A stretch of DNA of 64,000 nucleotides from Gammaproteobacteria bacterium (GCA_024277815.1 JAJRUM010000035.1:1-64000); one strand, 5' to 3'. Numbered from the stretch's first letter, positions 1-9,448 are shown. Numbers and translations: made by a program. Notes: a model not told the origin generated them from the letters alone.

Positions 1-43
1 AGGCTATCAGTATGATCGCGTGTCGTGACGCGAGCATATAAAC

Positions 44-1186
44 ATGCTGCGTAATAAACTGCCCGGCAAGGGCACGACCATATTTACTGTGATGTCGAAG
101 ATGGCACAGGATGAGGGTGCCATTAACCTTTCGCAGGGGTTACCGGATTTTGACGGGCCACAGGCATTGCGTGAGCGGGTGGCGCACCACATGGCCCATG
201 GACACAACCAGTATGCGCCACTGGCCGGCGTGATGGGTTTGCGCCAACAGATCGCGGCCAAGGTGCTGGATCTGTATGGCTGTCATATAGACCCTGATAG
301 CGAAGTCACGGTCACGCCGGGTGCAACCGAAGCAATATTCTGTGCGATTACCGCCGTGGTCCACCCCGGCGACGAGGTGATTGTGTTTGATCCGGCATAT
401 GACACTTATGAACCCAGCGTCACCCTTAACGGGGGCCGCACCCGGCACATTGCACTGCACTACCCCGACTTTGCCATTGACTGGCAGCAGGTGAAGGACA
501 GCATTACTGACCGCACCCGCCTGATCATACTCAACACACCCCACAACCCGACCGGCACCCTGTGGGGCGAGCAGGACATCCAGCAATTACGCGAAGTGAT
601 CGCAGGACGCGATATTCATTTACTGTCTGACGAAGTCTACGAGCATATCTGTTTCGACGACAGGCCCCACCTGAGCCTGTTGCGTTATCCGGATCTGGCA
701 GCCAGGACCTTTGTGATTTCTTCCTTCGGAAAAACCTACCATGCCACCGGCTGGCGGGTGGGTTACTGCATCGCACCCCACCCGTTAATGGAGGAGTTCC
801 TGCGCATCCACCAATTCATCAACTTCAGTACCAATACGCCACTGCAGTACGCCATTGCAGATTTCCTGCGCGATTGCCCACAGCACCACCGTGAACTGGG
901 CGCTTTCTACCAGCCCAAACGCGATCTTTTTCTGGAGTTACTGAAAAAATCAAAATTTGGCATGCCGCCATCGCGAGGCACCTATTTCCAACTGGCGGAC
1001 TACAGCGCTGTCAGCACCGAACCCGACACAGAATTTGCCGCCCGCCTGACGCGGGAATACAAGGTGGCTGCCATACCCATCTCGGTGTTTTATCTGGACC
1101 CTCCACAACAACAGATCGTCAGGTTCTGCTTCGCTAAGCACGACGATACTTTACGTGAGGCTGCGGAAAGGCTACTGCGTCTCTAA
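44..1186 (+). CDS. Methionine-type PLP aminotransferase (class I/II)
   Basis: A 380-residue fold-type I aminotransferase. It has the early INLSQGLPDFDGP segment and the NQYAPLAG segment seen in the YbdL/MtnE-like methionine (or kynurenine) aminotransferases, the NTPHNPTG motif, and SSFGKTYHATGWRVGY, in which Lys230 should bind pyridoxal phosphate. It would transaminate a 2-oxoacid such as 4-methylthio-2-oxobutanoate in the cytoplasm; substrate choice is inferred from these motifs only. Length is normal for the family and the ATG at 44 precedes the conserved N-terminus closely. It stands alone on the plus strand and ends 4 bases before the convergent thioesterase stop. Confidence 0.85.
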   Translation: MLRNKLPGKGTTIFTVMSKMAQDEGAINLSQGLPDFDGPQALRERVAHHMAHGHNQYAPLAGVMGLRQQIAAKVLDLYGCHIDPDSEVTVTPGATEAIFCAITAVVHPGDEVIVFDPAYDTYEPSVTLNGGRTRHIALHYPDFAIDWQQVKDSITDRTRLIILNTPHNPTGTLWGEQDIQQLREVIAGRDIHLLSDEVYEHICFDDRPHLSLLRYPDLAARTFVISSFGKTYHATGWRVGYCIAPHPLMEEFLRIHQFINFSTNTPLQYAIADFLRDCPQHHRELGAFYQPKRDLFLELLKKSKFGMPPSRGTYFQLADYSAVSTEPDTEFAARLTREYKVAAIPISVFYLDPPQQQIVRFCFAKHDDTLREAAERLLRL

Positions 1187-1190
1187 ATAT

Positions 1191-1622
1191 TTAAGTGGCT
1201 GGCTGGATAGACTGGATGGCAGAGAGGATGACCTCAGGAATCTCACAGCTTTTCTCGTGAGCATAGTCGTAGTAGACGATCAGACCTTCGCCTTCAGCTG
1301 CCACCTGCGCAAGTTTTTCGCTGTACACAAAATACTTCATCCTGAAAGTCTTGCGCCTGAATTCATCAATCACGGCTGCGATCTGGATGGTATCCGGAAA
1401 TGTCAGCGGCGCACGAAAATTGCAACTGGTTGAGGCCAGTATGGGGCCCAGCTGGGTTTTGTCCTTGTGCTCGATAAGCCCCGCCTGACTGAAGTATTCA
1501 ATGCGCGCGTCCTCAAAATAGCGAAAATACATCGCATTGTTAACGTGCTGAAACGCGTCCATATCGCTCCAGGACAAGGTCCGCGAAAGCACCACCGGAT
1601 ACCTGCCCCGTAAGTCACTCAT
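1191..1622 (-). CDS. Acyl-CoA thioesterase, hotdog fold (4HBT/YbgC type)
   Basis: A 143-residue hotdog thioesterase. The segment SWSDMDAFQHVNNAMYFRYFEDAR is the classic 4-hydroxybenzoyl-CoA thioesterase active-site region, with the catalytic Asp in the D-M-D-A-F-Q-H-V-N stretch. It would hydrolyse short or medium acyl-CoA esters in the cytoplasm. The ATG at 1622 was chosen because the open frame upstream to 1844 has no family similarity and lies inside the neighbouring gene. The start overlaps the end of the upstream Fe-S protein gene by 8 bases, so the two are probably translated together. The exact substrate is unknown. Confidence 0.85.
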   Translation of the reverse strand: MSDLRGRYPVVLSRTLSWSDMDAFQHVNNAMYFRYFEDARIEYFSQAGLIEHKDKTQLGPILASTSCNFRAPLTFPDTIQIAAVIDEFRRKTFRMKYFVYSEKLAQVAAEGEGLIVYYDYAHEKSCEIPEVILSAIQSIQPAT

Positions 1623-2625
1623 GCGTATCTCCTGACATCTGTGCCAACCGGTTTTTGCGGCGCCGTATCTTCTCCGCCAGGCGCGGCGCAGCGCCAGGCC
1701 GGCTCCAGGGACATACGGCGATACAAATACCGCAGCCGTGGGTTTCATTAAAGTATGGAATGCATTTGTCGAAGTCGACGTACCACTTCTCCACACCGCG
1801 AACCCACTGCTTGGTGTCGCTGATGGCATCCACAGGACAGGCATTTATACACACCTGGCAGCGCGTGCAAAACCCGTCGGCGCCGAATTCATCAGCTTCA
1901 TCGGCCAGTAGCGGCAAATCCGTCAATACGGCCGACAGGCGGAATGACGAGCCCGACTGGCGGTTGATGATGTTGCCGTGCTTGCCCAGTTCCCCGAATC
2001 CACAGGCCAGTGCTGCGGGCGTCAGTGTCACCGGTCCAGCCCACGGGCCCGCGTGTGGTTCTGCATGATAACCCTGCCCGCGTATCCAATTGGCCAGGTG
2101 TGCCGAAACTCTTGCCCCACGGTTGTACTGCACCGACACTTCCAGTGCCGACGCGGTATCCGTATCGGAGGACGGCGCGCACGCGAGCTTCGCATGATCC
2201 ATTTCAACACCCAGCAGGATAATCCAGGTCGCTACGTCCGGCCCGCAATCATCATAGGTCCAGTCCACCTTCATGGCCGCGATACCGACCTGGTCTGCTT
2301 CGTGTTGCAGGGCAAACTCTTTTACCTTTTTCACCCAGTTCTGTGCGCTATCCTGCTGCTCGCTCCCTGCAATCGGATCAGGATTCGAGGGGCCCCGGTC
2401 ACCCTCGGCGTAGACTGTTTTAAAATCCTCCACGCGATTAAACCGCGCTACCATCCAGCGCTGAATAGCACCATGCGGAATGTCGCTGGGATTATGCCAG
2501 TAAACCCGTGAAGGGCGACGGAACCGGGACTCACCCCGGCCGTTAATATCGTTACCGGAGCAATCCGGCATCAACGCTAACTGTTCAGGACTGGGCTTGA
2601 ACTCAATTTTAGCTGGCCTGGCCAT
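1615..2625 (-). CDS. QueG/RdhA-like 4Fe-4S protein
   Basis: A 336-residue protein resembling the family that joins epoxyqueuosine reductase (QueG) and reductive dehalogenases. The C-terminal third carries two 4Fe-4S ferredoxin motifs, CTRCQVCINACPVDA and a second set ending CGICIAVCPWSRP. A cobalamin-binding-like reductase fold probably precedes them. No twin-arginine signal is seen, so it should be cytoplasmic, unlike respiratory dehalogenases. It lacks the usual QueG C-terminal HEAT-like extension, so a queuosine role is not assured. The stop overlaps the thioesterase start by 8 bases. The fold is fairly certain and the reaction is not known. Confidence 0.7.
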   Translation of the reverse strand: MARPAKIEFKPSPEQLALMPDCSGNDINGRGESRFRRPSRVYWHNPSDIPHGAIQRWMVARFNRVEDFKTVYAEGDRGPSNPDPIAGSEQQDSAQNWVKKVKEFALQHEADQVGIAAMKVDWTYDDCGPDVATWIILLGVEMDHAKLACAPSSDTDTASALEVSVQYNRGARVSAHLANWIRGQGYHAEPHAGPWAGPVTLTPAALACGFGELGKHGNIINRQSGSSFRLSAVLTDLPLLADEADEFGADGFCTRCQVCINACPVDAISDTKQWVRGVEKWYVDFDKCIPYFNETHGCGICIAVCPWSRPGAAPRLAEKIRRRKNRLAQMSGDTHE

Positions 2626-2811
2626 TTAAAATACCTTCCGCGCTGTTGTCCACTGGCGCACTGCGCGCCCTTCAGCCTTGCCCATCGCATTAACGGGCAA
2701 GCTATCAATAATCATAACCTGCTTCGCTTGTTGGTAACGAGCCGGACCGCCTTTGAACCGGGCCGTGATGTTTTTCAGATCGTGGATGTTGGGAAAAGGC
2801 ATCAAAAGCAC
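2626..2811 (-). pseudogene. Probable C-terminal remnant of an AMP-forming acyl-CoA ligase
   Basis: A 61-codon frame with a GTG start and an in-frame stop just upstream. Its segment ARYQQAKQV..DSLPVNAMGKAEGRAVRQW matches the C-terminal catalytic-lysine region of AMP-forming acyl-CoA ligases. A ligase within this window (49606-51186) has DRLPRNAMGKVLKEEVRQL at the same place. No N-terminal or core domain is present upstream, so this is best read as the leftover tail of a deleted gene. The frame begins inside a large inverted repeat and ends exactly where the Fe-S protein gene begins. It could still be translated as a small protein. Confidence 0.4.
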
Positions 2812-2855
2812 AGTCAGTCACTTGGGGGGGGAAGTAGGCGACTGACCGTGCTTTT
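2804..2855. terminator. Long inverted repeat with G8/C8 loop, likely terminator
   Basis: The arms are AAAAGCACAGTCAGTC plus ACTT on the left and AAGT, AGGC, GACTGACCGTGCTTTT on the right, around a run of eight G. There is one mismatch and a 4-base bulge. Read on the minus strand, the hairpin ends in TTTT and lies about 100 bases after the penicillin-acylase stop, so it could terminate that gene; being symmetric, it could also act in the other direction. A small mobile-element end is an alternative, but no second copy was seen. Confidence 0.5.
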
Positions 2856-2957
2856 AACACTACTGGGAGAACTGTATGGTAGCTAATCAGTCGATGGTCT
2901 GGCGTACACGTAGAAGAGGACAGCAGGCGACAAGACCGGGCCACTGGCATAGCCACG

Positions 2958-5381
2958 CTAACGCGCATAAGTAATCACCTTTTCCGAGCGCTTGTTCGCC
3001 TCTATATCATCAGCGTAGAACCAGATACGTTTCTTGCCGAACCGGTAGTAAAGTTCAAACTGATCGTCAAAATGTTCACCCTTCACACCAGCCGGGCTGA
3101 TGAAGGCATTCTGTCCGGGCGGCGCCACCTCCCAGGCCACGATCCGGTCTTTGCGCATAACGACCATGTTGTTCTCGGTGCCGCGATTCTGCTCCACCGG
3201 CATCAACAGGGACTGGTCTTCACCCGCCTGCGGAACACCCAGAAAATTTCTGGTGCCGAACGGACGTTCTGCCACCGCCAATCGCCAGGCCTCCATCTCC
3301 GTACCTTGCGCTGCCTGCAGTCTCAACACAGCCTTTTTCAGGGCCACAGAAATAACCTGATCCGCTGATTCGCCATTGAGTAAATCATAGCCACCACGGC
3401 CGGCGAGCGACTCGATAACAGCCTTCATACCGGTTTGAATGTTGGTACCGGCCATGCTTGGTGCACCAGGTGCAGGGTAGCCTGCATATGCGAAGCGGGG
3501 GAAAACCGCACCCAGGTCATCGGCCAGTACCGTCTCAATGAGTTGCGTAACAAATGTTCTGAAGATCGCTGTCGCGGCACCATCATAGGCACCGTCCTGA
3601 TCATTATCCCGGGATTGCGAATCCCATGCCTGGAGAATCAGGTTGGCTGCTTTCAGGCTGGCATCATCAACCGGGGTTACCGCCTTATCGATCAATGGCA
3701 GCAGGTAGCGTGCATGAAAATCAACGTAGGAGCTGGCGTTAATCACTGCCCAGGCTTCATCTGCGGTAAATCGGTCGCTGGCTGCCAGCGTATCAAGGAG
3801 GAAGTCACCCCGGTCTGCAACTGACCAGCTGAACCAGTACTCATCCGGGTTCATCACACCCTGACCTGGCTTGTTGTTCCAGTTCGCCAGAAAACCTGAG
3901 CCGGGGTTCAATACATGCGGGTTGGCCAGGTCAACCGGCAAACGCCCCCGCCAATCCATGCTGCCGTCACCGGTCACCGGGAAACGATTGTCATGGCCCT
4001 GGACCCGATACGGATACCGACCGCCAAAAAAGTAACCGATATTGCCGTCCGTATCGGCAAAGTACATATTAACGTTGACCGAGGATTTCTCGGCTTCCAC
4101 CTTCCACTGCTCATAGTCAGGTGCCCAGGTGGCATGCACCCAGGCCAGCAGTGTTTCCAACTCACGTCCGTCCCAGCTACGCTGCCTGGCGTAAGCAACA
4201 CCGGCTTGCGGGTCAATGGATGTGACCGGACCATGGACAGAACGCCGGATGTCTATCTCTACCGGCTCAGCATCGCGTACCTGTACTGTTTCCTGGCGCC
4301 TTTCAAAATCTATATAAGCACCCTTGTACTGGTATTGTTCCGCGTTGTCAGGATTCAGTTGCTCAGCATAAACGTCAACAATGTCACCAGCAGCCCAGGT
4401 ACTGCCCCAGGCGATCGAGGCACTGTGGCCAAACATGACCATCGGGTATGCAAACGGCGTATTGCCTACAACATTAATACCCGCGCCGTGCATTCCAAAT
4501 GAGTAGACATACGCCGGGCTGAACCAGCCAAACTGGGGCCCGTTGACCAGGATGGCATTGGCACCGCTGACCTTGTCCTTTCCCAGCACCCAACAGTTGC
4601 TGATACCGGAAATCACCGGGCCTGAAAATGCGTCATCCCGCTGCAGTGCAGCCTGTAGATAGTTACCCCGGGGAGTGTCCGCCTGCGGAGATCCAGCCTG
4701 GGTCTTCATCAACACATCCGGCACGGGTGACGACCAGTCCTGCACCGGAATAGTTGTCGGGGCGTTGTCGGTATAACGGGGGTTGAGAAGGTCGAAAATT
4801 GCTGCGCCTGCCTGCTCACCGTGTTGCCTGACCAGCGACTGGTAAATTTGCACGTTGTCGAGCTCAGTATTGAAGTCACCAAAGCGATTCGCCATCGTGC
4901 CCACGAAAATCATCACAACGTCATAAGCCGTCCACATCCGTGGCTCAAAACCAAAGTCGATAAACTGCTTCGGCATCAACTCGGACGGGTTGCGTTGTAT
5001 TTCAGCCTGCCAGTGGTTAAATCCTGCTGCGAAACCAGCAAATATATCCCGGTCTTTTTCAGTCAGTGCATCAAGTTGCGTTTGGATGGATGCCGGCGAG
5101 AAAATTTGGCGGGCATTCGTGTCGAAAGCTATATAGTCTGCACCCAGAACTTCGGCGACCTGACCCTGGGTGCTGCGACGGGCCATTTCCAGCTGAAACA
5201 AACGATCCTGTGCCGCTGCATAACCGTAACCATAATAAAGCCCATAAATATCGTCAGCATAAATATGCGGGACGCCATAGTTGTCGCGCACAATTCGAAG
5301 TTGGGTTGATGAGTCAAACGGTAGATTGCCTGCACAGGCAGCCAAAGCCAGCATACTGATTATGACAAGAATTCTGTTCAC
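2958..5381 (-). CDS. Penicillin acylase family N-terminal-nucleophile hydrolase, lipoprotein
   Basis: Resembles penicillin G acylase closely. A lipoprotein signal (MLALAAC) comes first, then the alpha-subunit region with RDNYGVPHIYADD. The autocatalytic cleavage site follows at ISGISNCWVLGKDK, whose Ser (codon 4599-4601) should be the beta-subunit N-terminal nucleophile. After it come VNGPQFGW, GINVVGNTPFAYP and FGHSASIAWGSTWAAGD. It would hydrolyse amide bonds of N-acyl compounds such as beta-lactams, acyl-homoserine lactones or acylated amino acids in the periplasm. The GTG at 5381 is preferred because the longer frame to 5441 starts inside the terminator of the gene upstream; it gives about 807 residues and an N-terminal signal. 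The substrate is unknown; the neighbouring receptor suggests uptake of the same compound. Confidence 0.85.
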   Translation of the reverse strand: MNRILVIISMLALAACAGNLPFDSSTQLRIVRDNYGVPHIYADDIYGLYYGYGYAAAQDRLFQLEMARRSTQGQVAEVLGADYIAFDTNARQIFSPASIQTQLDALTEKDRDIFAGFAAGFNHWQAEIQRNPSELMPKQFIDFGFEPRMWTAYDVVMIFVGTMANRFGDFNTELDNVQIYQSLVRQHGEQAGAAIFDLLNPRYTDNAPTTIPVQDWSSPVPDVLMKTQAGSPQADTPRGNYLQAALQRDDAFSGPVISGISNCWVLGKDKVSGANAILVNGPQFGWFSPAYVYSFGMHGAGINVVGNTPFAYPMVMFGHSASIAWGSTWAAGDIVDVYAEQLNPDNAEQYQYKGAYIDFERRQETVQVRDAEPVEIDIRRSVHGPVTSIDPQAGVAYARQRSWDGRELETLLAWVHATWAPDYEQWKVEAEKSSVNVNMYFADTDGNIGYFFGGRYPYRVQGHDNRFPVTGDGSMDWRGRLPVDLANPHVLNPGSGFLANWNNKPGQGVMNPDEYWFSWSVADRGDFLLDTLAASDRFTADEAWAVINASSYVDFHARYLLPLIDKAVTPVDDASLKAANLILQAWDSQSRDNDQDGAYDGAATAIFRTFVTQLIETVLADDLGAVFPRFAYAGYPAPGAPSMAGTNIQTGMKAVIESLAGRGGYDLLNGESADQVISVALKKAVLRLQAAQGTEMEAWRLAVAERPFGTRNFLGVPQAGEDQSLLMPVEQNRGTENNMVVMRKDRIVAWEVAPPGQNAFISPAGVKGEHFDDQFELYYRFGKKRIWFYADDIEANKRSEKVITYAR

Positions 5382-5420
5382 GTCCTGATGTCCCCATCGC
5401 AAAAAATCTATTAAGTCATA

Positions 5421-5447
5421 AAAAAGGGTGCGCAAGCGCACCCTTTT
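5421..5447 (-). terminator. Rho-independent terminator after the TonB receptor gene
   Basis: A perfect hairpin, GGGTGCGC-AA-GCGCACCC flanked by A and T runs. Read on the minus strand it ends in TTTTTT. It begins about 20 bases after the receptor stop codon at 5470. Confidence 0.85.
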
Positions 5448-5469
5448 CCACTACTCAGTCACATATTGT

Positions 5470-7764
5470 CTATTGCATATACCAAGTTGCGGTTACACCA
5501 TAGGTTTTTGGTGGTCCCCATACACCGATAACACCGGGGCCAATCACGTAGGTATGGGCAAAATAGGCTTCGTTGGTGAGATTCTTACCCCACAATGAAA
5601 CCTGCCAGGTACCGTTGTCGCTGGTCCAGCCTATACGTGCGTCAAGCAGATCCTGCTCGTCGATCACCGTCGCCGTAAACAGGTAGTCATTCAATTGCTC
5701 ATCAACGTGGCTGAACTCAAGATGAAAGTCCAACGGGCCAAAACCAGTGGGCAGGTTGTAGTCTGCCATGATGTTATAAGAGGTCTTAGGTGCCTGGCGC
5801 AACTGTGTACCTGACAGATCATTGCCGTTGATGATCAGGTCATTCGCCTCGGTATCAAGCAACGCAAGATTCCCGGAGAACCGTAAGCGTTCGGTCGCAA
5901 TCCAGGTAAACTCAGTTTCCAGACCATAAATATCGGCCGAACCAATGTTGGTGGTAATAAAGGTACCAAAAGCAGAGCCTGGAACCGGACCAAAACGCAC
6001 GATTTGGAGATCCTCATAGTCCATGTAAAAGGCGGTCATATTCAGCCTGAAGGTATTGTCAAAGAAGTCAGCCTTCATACCCAACTCGAAGTTGGTCACT
6101 GTTTCCTGATCGACCGGGTCGGCTGCAACCGACTCGATACCTTGCGAGCCGGCAAAACCACCACTCTTGAAGCCCCTGGATATCGTGCCAAAAAACATCA
6201 TGTTGTCCTGGGCAAAAAACTGAGCGGCGATCTTGGGCGAGAAATTACTCCAACTGTCGGATGGGTTGACCTCGAAGGCCTCAGCAATAATCTTGAGGCT
6301 ACTGCCCACGCCTCCGCACTCAGGCCAGTTTTCAAACTGGGTGCCGATGATTGAGGGGTCTGGCGGGTTGACGAGACCGCAATTAACAGAGATAGCGGTA
6401 TAGTCTTTCTTGTCTTTGGTAAACCGACCACCGAGGGTGAAACTCCACCGGTCTACCGGTGTCCAGGTTGCTTCGGCATAGGCTGCGTAGCTGGTGGTGT
6501 CATTGGCCGTATAGGCGTATTCATTACCGATAATGGCTTGTGAGCCCGGATCAGTCAGCTTCCATGGAACTGCAGGGTCACCATAGGTGCCAGCCTTGGT
6601 AATGCGGAATATTTCCGTGCGTTCAGTATCTTCGCTCAGGTAATACAACCCGGCCGTGTACTGTACGTTGCCGTCAAGATCGGATGTCCAGCGAAATTCC
6701 TGTGAAAAGGAACTGATATCCTCAACGATATCATCGATCACTTCATCGAAAGGAATACCAAGTGCACCTAAGGGTGCGCCAACAGAAGGCATTTCCCAAT
6801 CGGTATCAGCGTTGCGGAATGCGGTGATCGTCGTAAACAGGCCCTGGTCAAAGGACACGTCACCCTGCAAACTCACACCACTGGCATTTCTCTTGGAAAA
6901 TCCAGCCCGGGAGATTGCGGTTTCCCAGTCGCCGCCGCCGCCATTCGCAGCGAGAATCTGTAGCAATGGGGCACGATTAACAACCGGTGTGCGGCCCATA
7001 TCGCCACGATCATCTTCCATCCAGTCACCGGATAACAACCATTCTGATTTGTCAGTGGTATACCTCAACTGGCCACGAACTGACGTCTGGTCTTCATCGG
7101 ACACGTCGGTGCCAAGAATAACGTTCCTGACATAGCCGTCGTGCTCCCTGTGAGTAAAAGATACTTTGCCGGACAGGTTATCTGAAAGCGGTCCGCTGAA
7201 CAGTCCGCGATAACGCAGGATTCCGAAATTGCCCACGGTCAGGCCGAACTTAGCCGTGAGTTCATCCGAAGGTTTGGAAGTAACCACATTGATCGCACCG
7301 CCAATCGCATTGCGACCAAACAATGTACCTTGGGGGCCACGCAAAACCTCCAAACGTTCGAGGTCAAACATGTCAAAATTGATCGCTGCGCTGCGCCCGA
7401 TGTAAACACCGTCAAGAAACACCGCCACCGAGTTATCCAGGCCAGCACCGTCGTCTGCTGAGTTGATGCCGCGGATCGAAATAATTGCCTGGCCTGGTGC
7501 GAACTCTCCATAGGTCATACCCGGCACGCGCAAGGCAATCGTTGTGGGATCAAAAATATCAGCTCTTTCCATCTCCTCACCACTGATGGCGGTGACGGTA
7601 ACTGCGATATCCTGTAAGTTTTCTGTACGGTGTGTCGCGGTAACAAGGACCTCTTCTAATTGGCCGTTACCTTTTTCCTCCTCTTGTGCATTCACAGTTC
7701 CGATAAAAAAAACTGTTACAAACAACCCTAAACCACACTTCAAAAGCCTTCCAAACTTGTCCAC
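5470..7764 (-). CDS. TonB-dependent outer-membrane receptor
   Basis: A 764-residue receptor. Residues 1-26 form a signal peptide ending VNAQ. The plug domain starts with EEVLVTATHR and contains RVPGMTYG, ISIRGIN, VAVFLDGVYIGR, LEVLRGPQGTLFGRNAIGGAINVVT. The rest is a 22-strand-type barrel ending with the aromatic C-terminus TATWYMQ. It would import a scarce ligand using TonB energy; the plug resembles the broad class used for polyaromatic, siderophore or plant-type compounds. The start is GTG with GAGGA a few bases upstream. It sits between two amide hydrolases on the same strand, hinting at an N-acyl or amide ligand. The ligand cannot be read from the sequence. Confidence 0.93.
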   Translation of the reverse strand: MDKFGRLLKCGLGLFVTVFFIGTVNAQEEEKGNGQLEEVLVTATHRTENLQDIAVTVTAISGEEMERADIFDPTTIALRVPGMTYGEFAPGQAIISIRGINSADDGAGLDNSVAVFLDGVYIGRSAAINFDMFDLERLEVLRGPQGTLFGRNAIGGAINVVTSKPSDELTAKFGLTVGNFGILRYRGLFSGPLSDNLSGKVSFTHREHDGYVRNVILGTDVSDEDQTSVRGQLRYTTDKSEWLLSGDWMEDDRGDMGRTPVVNRAPLLQILAANGGGGDWETAISRAGFSKRNASGVSLQGDVSFDQGLFTTITAFRNADTDWEMPSVGAPLGALGIPFDEVIDDIVEDISSFSQEFRWTSDLDGNVQYTAGLYYLSEDTERTEIFRITKAGTYGDPAVPWKLTDPGSQAIIGNEYAYTANDTTSYAAYAEATWTPVDRWSFTLGGRFTKDKKDYTAISVNCGLVNPPDPSIIGTQFENWPECGGVGSSLKIIAEAFEVNPSDSWSNFSPKIAAQFFAQDNMMFFGTISRGFKSGGFAGSQGIESVAADPVDQETVTNFELGMKADFFDNTFRLNMTAFYMDYEDLQIVRFGPVPGSAFGTFITTNIGSADIYGLETEFTWIATERLRFSGNLALLDTEANDLIINGNDLSGTQLRQAPKTSYNIMADYNLPTGFGPLDFHLEFSHVDEQLNDYLFTATVIDEQDLLDARIGWTSDNGTWQVSLWGKNLTNEAYFAHTYVIGPGVIGVWGPPKTYGVTATWYMQ

Positions 7765-7918
7765 AGTTGAGTCCTCGCAAGTAGTTATATTGCTCTCTAT
7801 CTCAGGTTAAAGCGATACAGAATTCCAGCACGAATTTCTGATACTGTAATACTAATGAATTGATAAGTCACTTGACGTCCATAGAAAAGAGGACACCCAG
7901 TCCGTACTTTTCGCCTCA

Positions 7919-9448
7919 TCAGGGACGCTTTTGTGCGGGCCGGCCACTGAAATCAATGATCTCTTCCAATACCCTGGCTACTGCCAGTAAACGGCGGTCA
8001 GACTGTTCCGGCCCGTCAATTTCCATTCCAACCGGCAGCCCGGAAGTCGTCAGCCCTACCGGCAAACTGATGCCAGGCAAGGCGGCTATGGACGCCGGAT
8101 CGGTGTTGTGAATGTAACTGGGTAACGTGGGCACCTGCTCGCCATTGAGCCACACTGTTTCCAGGCTGCCCTGAATCGGGCGGGCGGGCAATATCGTGGT
8201 TGGAAAAACAATCGCATCCAACTGCTGGTCTGCAAAATACTGTTGGTAGTTCTTTCTCAGCTGCGCCCTCGCCTCCATCGCTGTCGCGTACACTTCATCA
8301 CTGGTTTTGTTCTCACCGCTGACGAGTTGCAGGACGCCTTTCACATCGGGGCTGGCCGCAGCTTCCGTCAACTGAGCAAAACTGACCCCGGTATTGAAAT
8401 CCTGCAGATAGGTGGTCAGGTCGCGCAACACTTCGTAGAAGGCAATCGGAAAAGCACTGGCGGTCATGAGGCTGTCAATATCCGGGATATCTGCCTCTAT
8501 CAGCTGTACGCCAGCTTCGGCCAGCTGATTGAGCGTGGCATCCATAACAGCAGCCGTCTGCTCATCAAGATCATGGTAAAAATATTGTCGCGGTACACCC
8601 AGTCGTATTTCATCCGGGCGGATGTCGCTAACCGGTTTCTGATCACCGGCAATGACCTTATCAAGCACGATCAGGTCACCCACCGTGCGGGACAACAAGC
8701 CTACGGTATCGCGGGTATGGGAAATCGGTGTTACCGCTGTTGATGGGTAGCGACCCATGCTCGGCCGGAAACCGACAATACCCGTCAATGCCGGCGGTAT
8801 GCGCACTGAACCACCGGTATCAGTACCGAGTCCTGCGGCCACAATGCCAGCCGACACCGCTGCCGCTGTGCCACCGCTGCTGCCACCCGGAATGAGGTTC
8901 TCATCGTAGGGGTTTCTGACCGCCCCAAACGCTGCATTATTACTGGTAATGCCAAAGGCCAGTTCATGCAGATTGGTCTTGCCAATTATTATGGCACCTG
9001 CTGCTTCAAGGCGTTGGACCACTTCATTGCTGACGGCTGGCACAAAGTCTTTCAAGCCCGGCGTGCCGGCAGTATTCAGCATCCCGGCAACATGGATATT
9101 GTCCTTCACGACCAGTGGAATGCCGTGCAATGGACCAGGAGCCTTACCGGAGTCGCGCATTCGGTCGAGTTCCCCGGCCCTTTGCTCCGCACTCTCTGCA
9201 GCAACCGTAATGAATGCGTTCAAACTGGCAAACCGGTCAATTCTGGCAAGTGTCTCACGCACAATCGCCGTGCTATTGCTTTCACCATTGGCCTGCATGA
9301 CTGACAAGCTGTCGATGTCCGGATAAGCAGGCATACTGGCCATTGTCGCTGGCTTATCAGTGCTGGCGGATACTGCAACGGGCTCCGTCGATTCCGAACA
9401 ACCGGCAACAATCAGCAGCATTGCCGCCAAAAAACTTAACACCCTCAT
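7919..9448 (-). CDS. Amidase-signature lipoprotein
   Basis: A 509-residue amidase-signature enzyme with a lipoprotein signal, LLIVAGC (Cys17). The Lys/cis-Ser/Ser triad is visible: Lys115 in PLVVKDNIHVAG, Ser190 in IPGGSSGGTAAAV and Ser214 in GTDTGGSVRIP, with the 24-residue spacing seen in fatty acid amide hydrolase. It would hydrolyse amides in the periplasm, anchored to a membrane. GatA itself is cytoplasmic, so this is not the tRNA amidotransferase. It is the first gene of a same-strand group with the TonB receptor and penicillin acylase. AGGAGAAAG precedes the start. The substrate is unknown. Confidence 0.88.
   Translation of the reverse strand: MRVLSFLAAMLLIVAGCSESTEPVAVSASTDKPATMASMPAYPDIDSLSVMQANGESNSTAIVRETLARIDRFASLNAFITVAAESAEQRAGELDRMRDSGKAPGPLHGIPLVVKDNIHVAGMLNTAGTPGLKDFVPAVSNEVVQRLEAAGAIIIGKTNLHELAFGITSNNAAFGAVRNPYDENLIPGGSSGGTAAAVSAGIVAAGLGTDTGGSVRIPPALTGIVGFRPSMGRYPSTAVTPISHTRDTVGLLSRTVGDLIVLDKVIAGDQKPVSDIRPDEIRLGVPRQYFYHDLDEQTAAVMDATLNQLAEAGVQLIEADIPDIDSLMTASAFPIAFYEVLRDLTTYLQDFNTGVSFAQLTEAAASPDVKGVLQLVSGENKTSDEVYATAMEARAQLRKNYQQYFADQQLDAIVFPTTILPARPIQGSLETVWLNGEQVPTLPSYIHNTDPASIAALPGISLPVGLTTSGLPVGMEIDGPEQSDRRLLAVARVLEEIIDFSGRPAQKRP

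Noticed and set aside
1623-1844. N-terminal extension of the thioesterase frame
   Set aside because: It lies inside the Fe-S protein gene, adds 74 residues without hotdog similarity, and an ATG with correct family start is at 1622.
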